6,287 nt of DNA from assembly GCA_017557925.1 (NCBI GenBank), contig JAFYWO010000028.1:1-6287 (forward strand), written 5' to 3'. Position 1 is the stretch's first letter. Each line of letters opens with the position of its first letter. The DNA comes from Alphaproteobacteria bacterium (lineage in GTDB: Bacteria > Pseudomonadota > Alphaproteobacteria > RF32 > CAG-239). The position numbers were made by a program, and so were the translations under genes. Below the pieces are notes generated by a model that worked only from the letters and a program-made list of their open reading frames with translations, was not told the origin of the DNA and searched no databases. This document shows positions 6,227-6,287 of this stretch, in pieces.

Positions 6227-6287
6227 ATGACCGACACAATTACAACAGAACTAAAAATCATCAACGAAAGAGGATTACACGCACGAG
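6227..6287 (+). CDS. ptsH: HPr phosphocarrier protein, N-terminal part
   Basis: Only the first 20 codons are inside the window. They include the HPr signature INERGLHAR (12-20), in which His18 corresponds to the residue phosphorylated by Enzyme I (His15 in Escherichia coli, here shifted by a slightly longer N-terminus). HPr passes phosphate to EIIA. The ATG at 6227 is one base after the EIIA stop and has GGGGA (6216-6220) upstream. The regulatory Ser46 region is beyond the edge, so whether HPr could be a target of HPr kinase cannot be seen. Confidence 0.93.
   Translation, partial: MTDTITTELKIINERGLHAR

Overview
The window is an AT-rich bacterial chromosome segment with ten protein genes, two of them cut by the window edges. 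The gene content points to an alphaproteobacterium, probably a reduced, host- or gut-associated lineage. The evidence is the neighbourhood ihfB-lapA-accD (the alphaproteobacterial order, but without the usual trp genes), a sensor-like multi-PAS protein resembling alphaproteobacterial DivL-type kinases, and a mannose-type EIIA directly followed by HPr, the typical PTS-regulatory pair of that class. The taxonomy is inferred from gene order and protein character only.

Left part, minus strand (1-3187): tsaB, ihfB, lapA and accD are co-oriented with gaps of 77, 29 and 15 bases and end at a clear intrinsic terminator (822-848). They serve tRNA t6A modification, DNA bending, envelope function and fatty-acid synthesis. 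Beyond the terminator, a separately transcribed gene with a perfect TTGACA-17-TATAAT promoter encodes a putative zinc metallopeptidase (HEQKH motif) that runs off the left edge. This gene lies where folC is usually found.

Centre (3188-5345): a 117-base divergent intergenic region separates tsaB from a plus-strand gene for a membrane-anchored protein with about four PAS domains. The protein stops where a histidine-kinase core would be expected. An 11-base overlap couples it to a gene for a small lysine-rich protein of unknown function.

Right part, plus strand (5346-6287): a promoter-like sequence precedes a tight operon of an unrecognised acidic 138-residue protein, an EIIA of the mannose family, and the start of HPr. 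Gaps are 0 and 1 base. In many alphaproteobacteria the slot before EIIA-HPr holds the sensor kinase chvG and the HPr kinase hprK. Here a kinase-less sensor and two unknown small proteins lie there instead, and this is the most interesting feature of the window.

No rRNA, tRNA, CRISPR array, insertion sequence or riboswitch was recognised.
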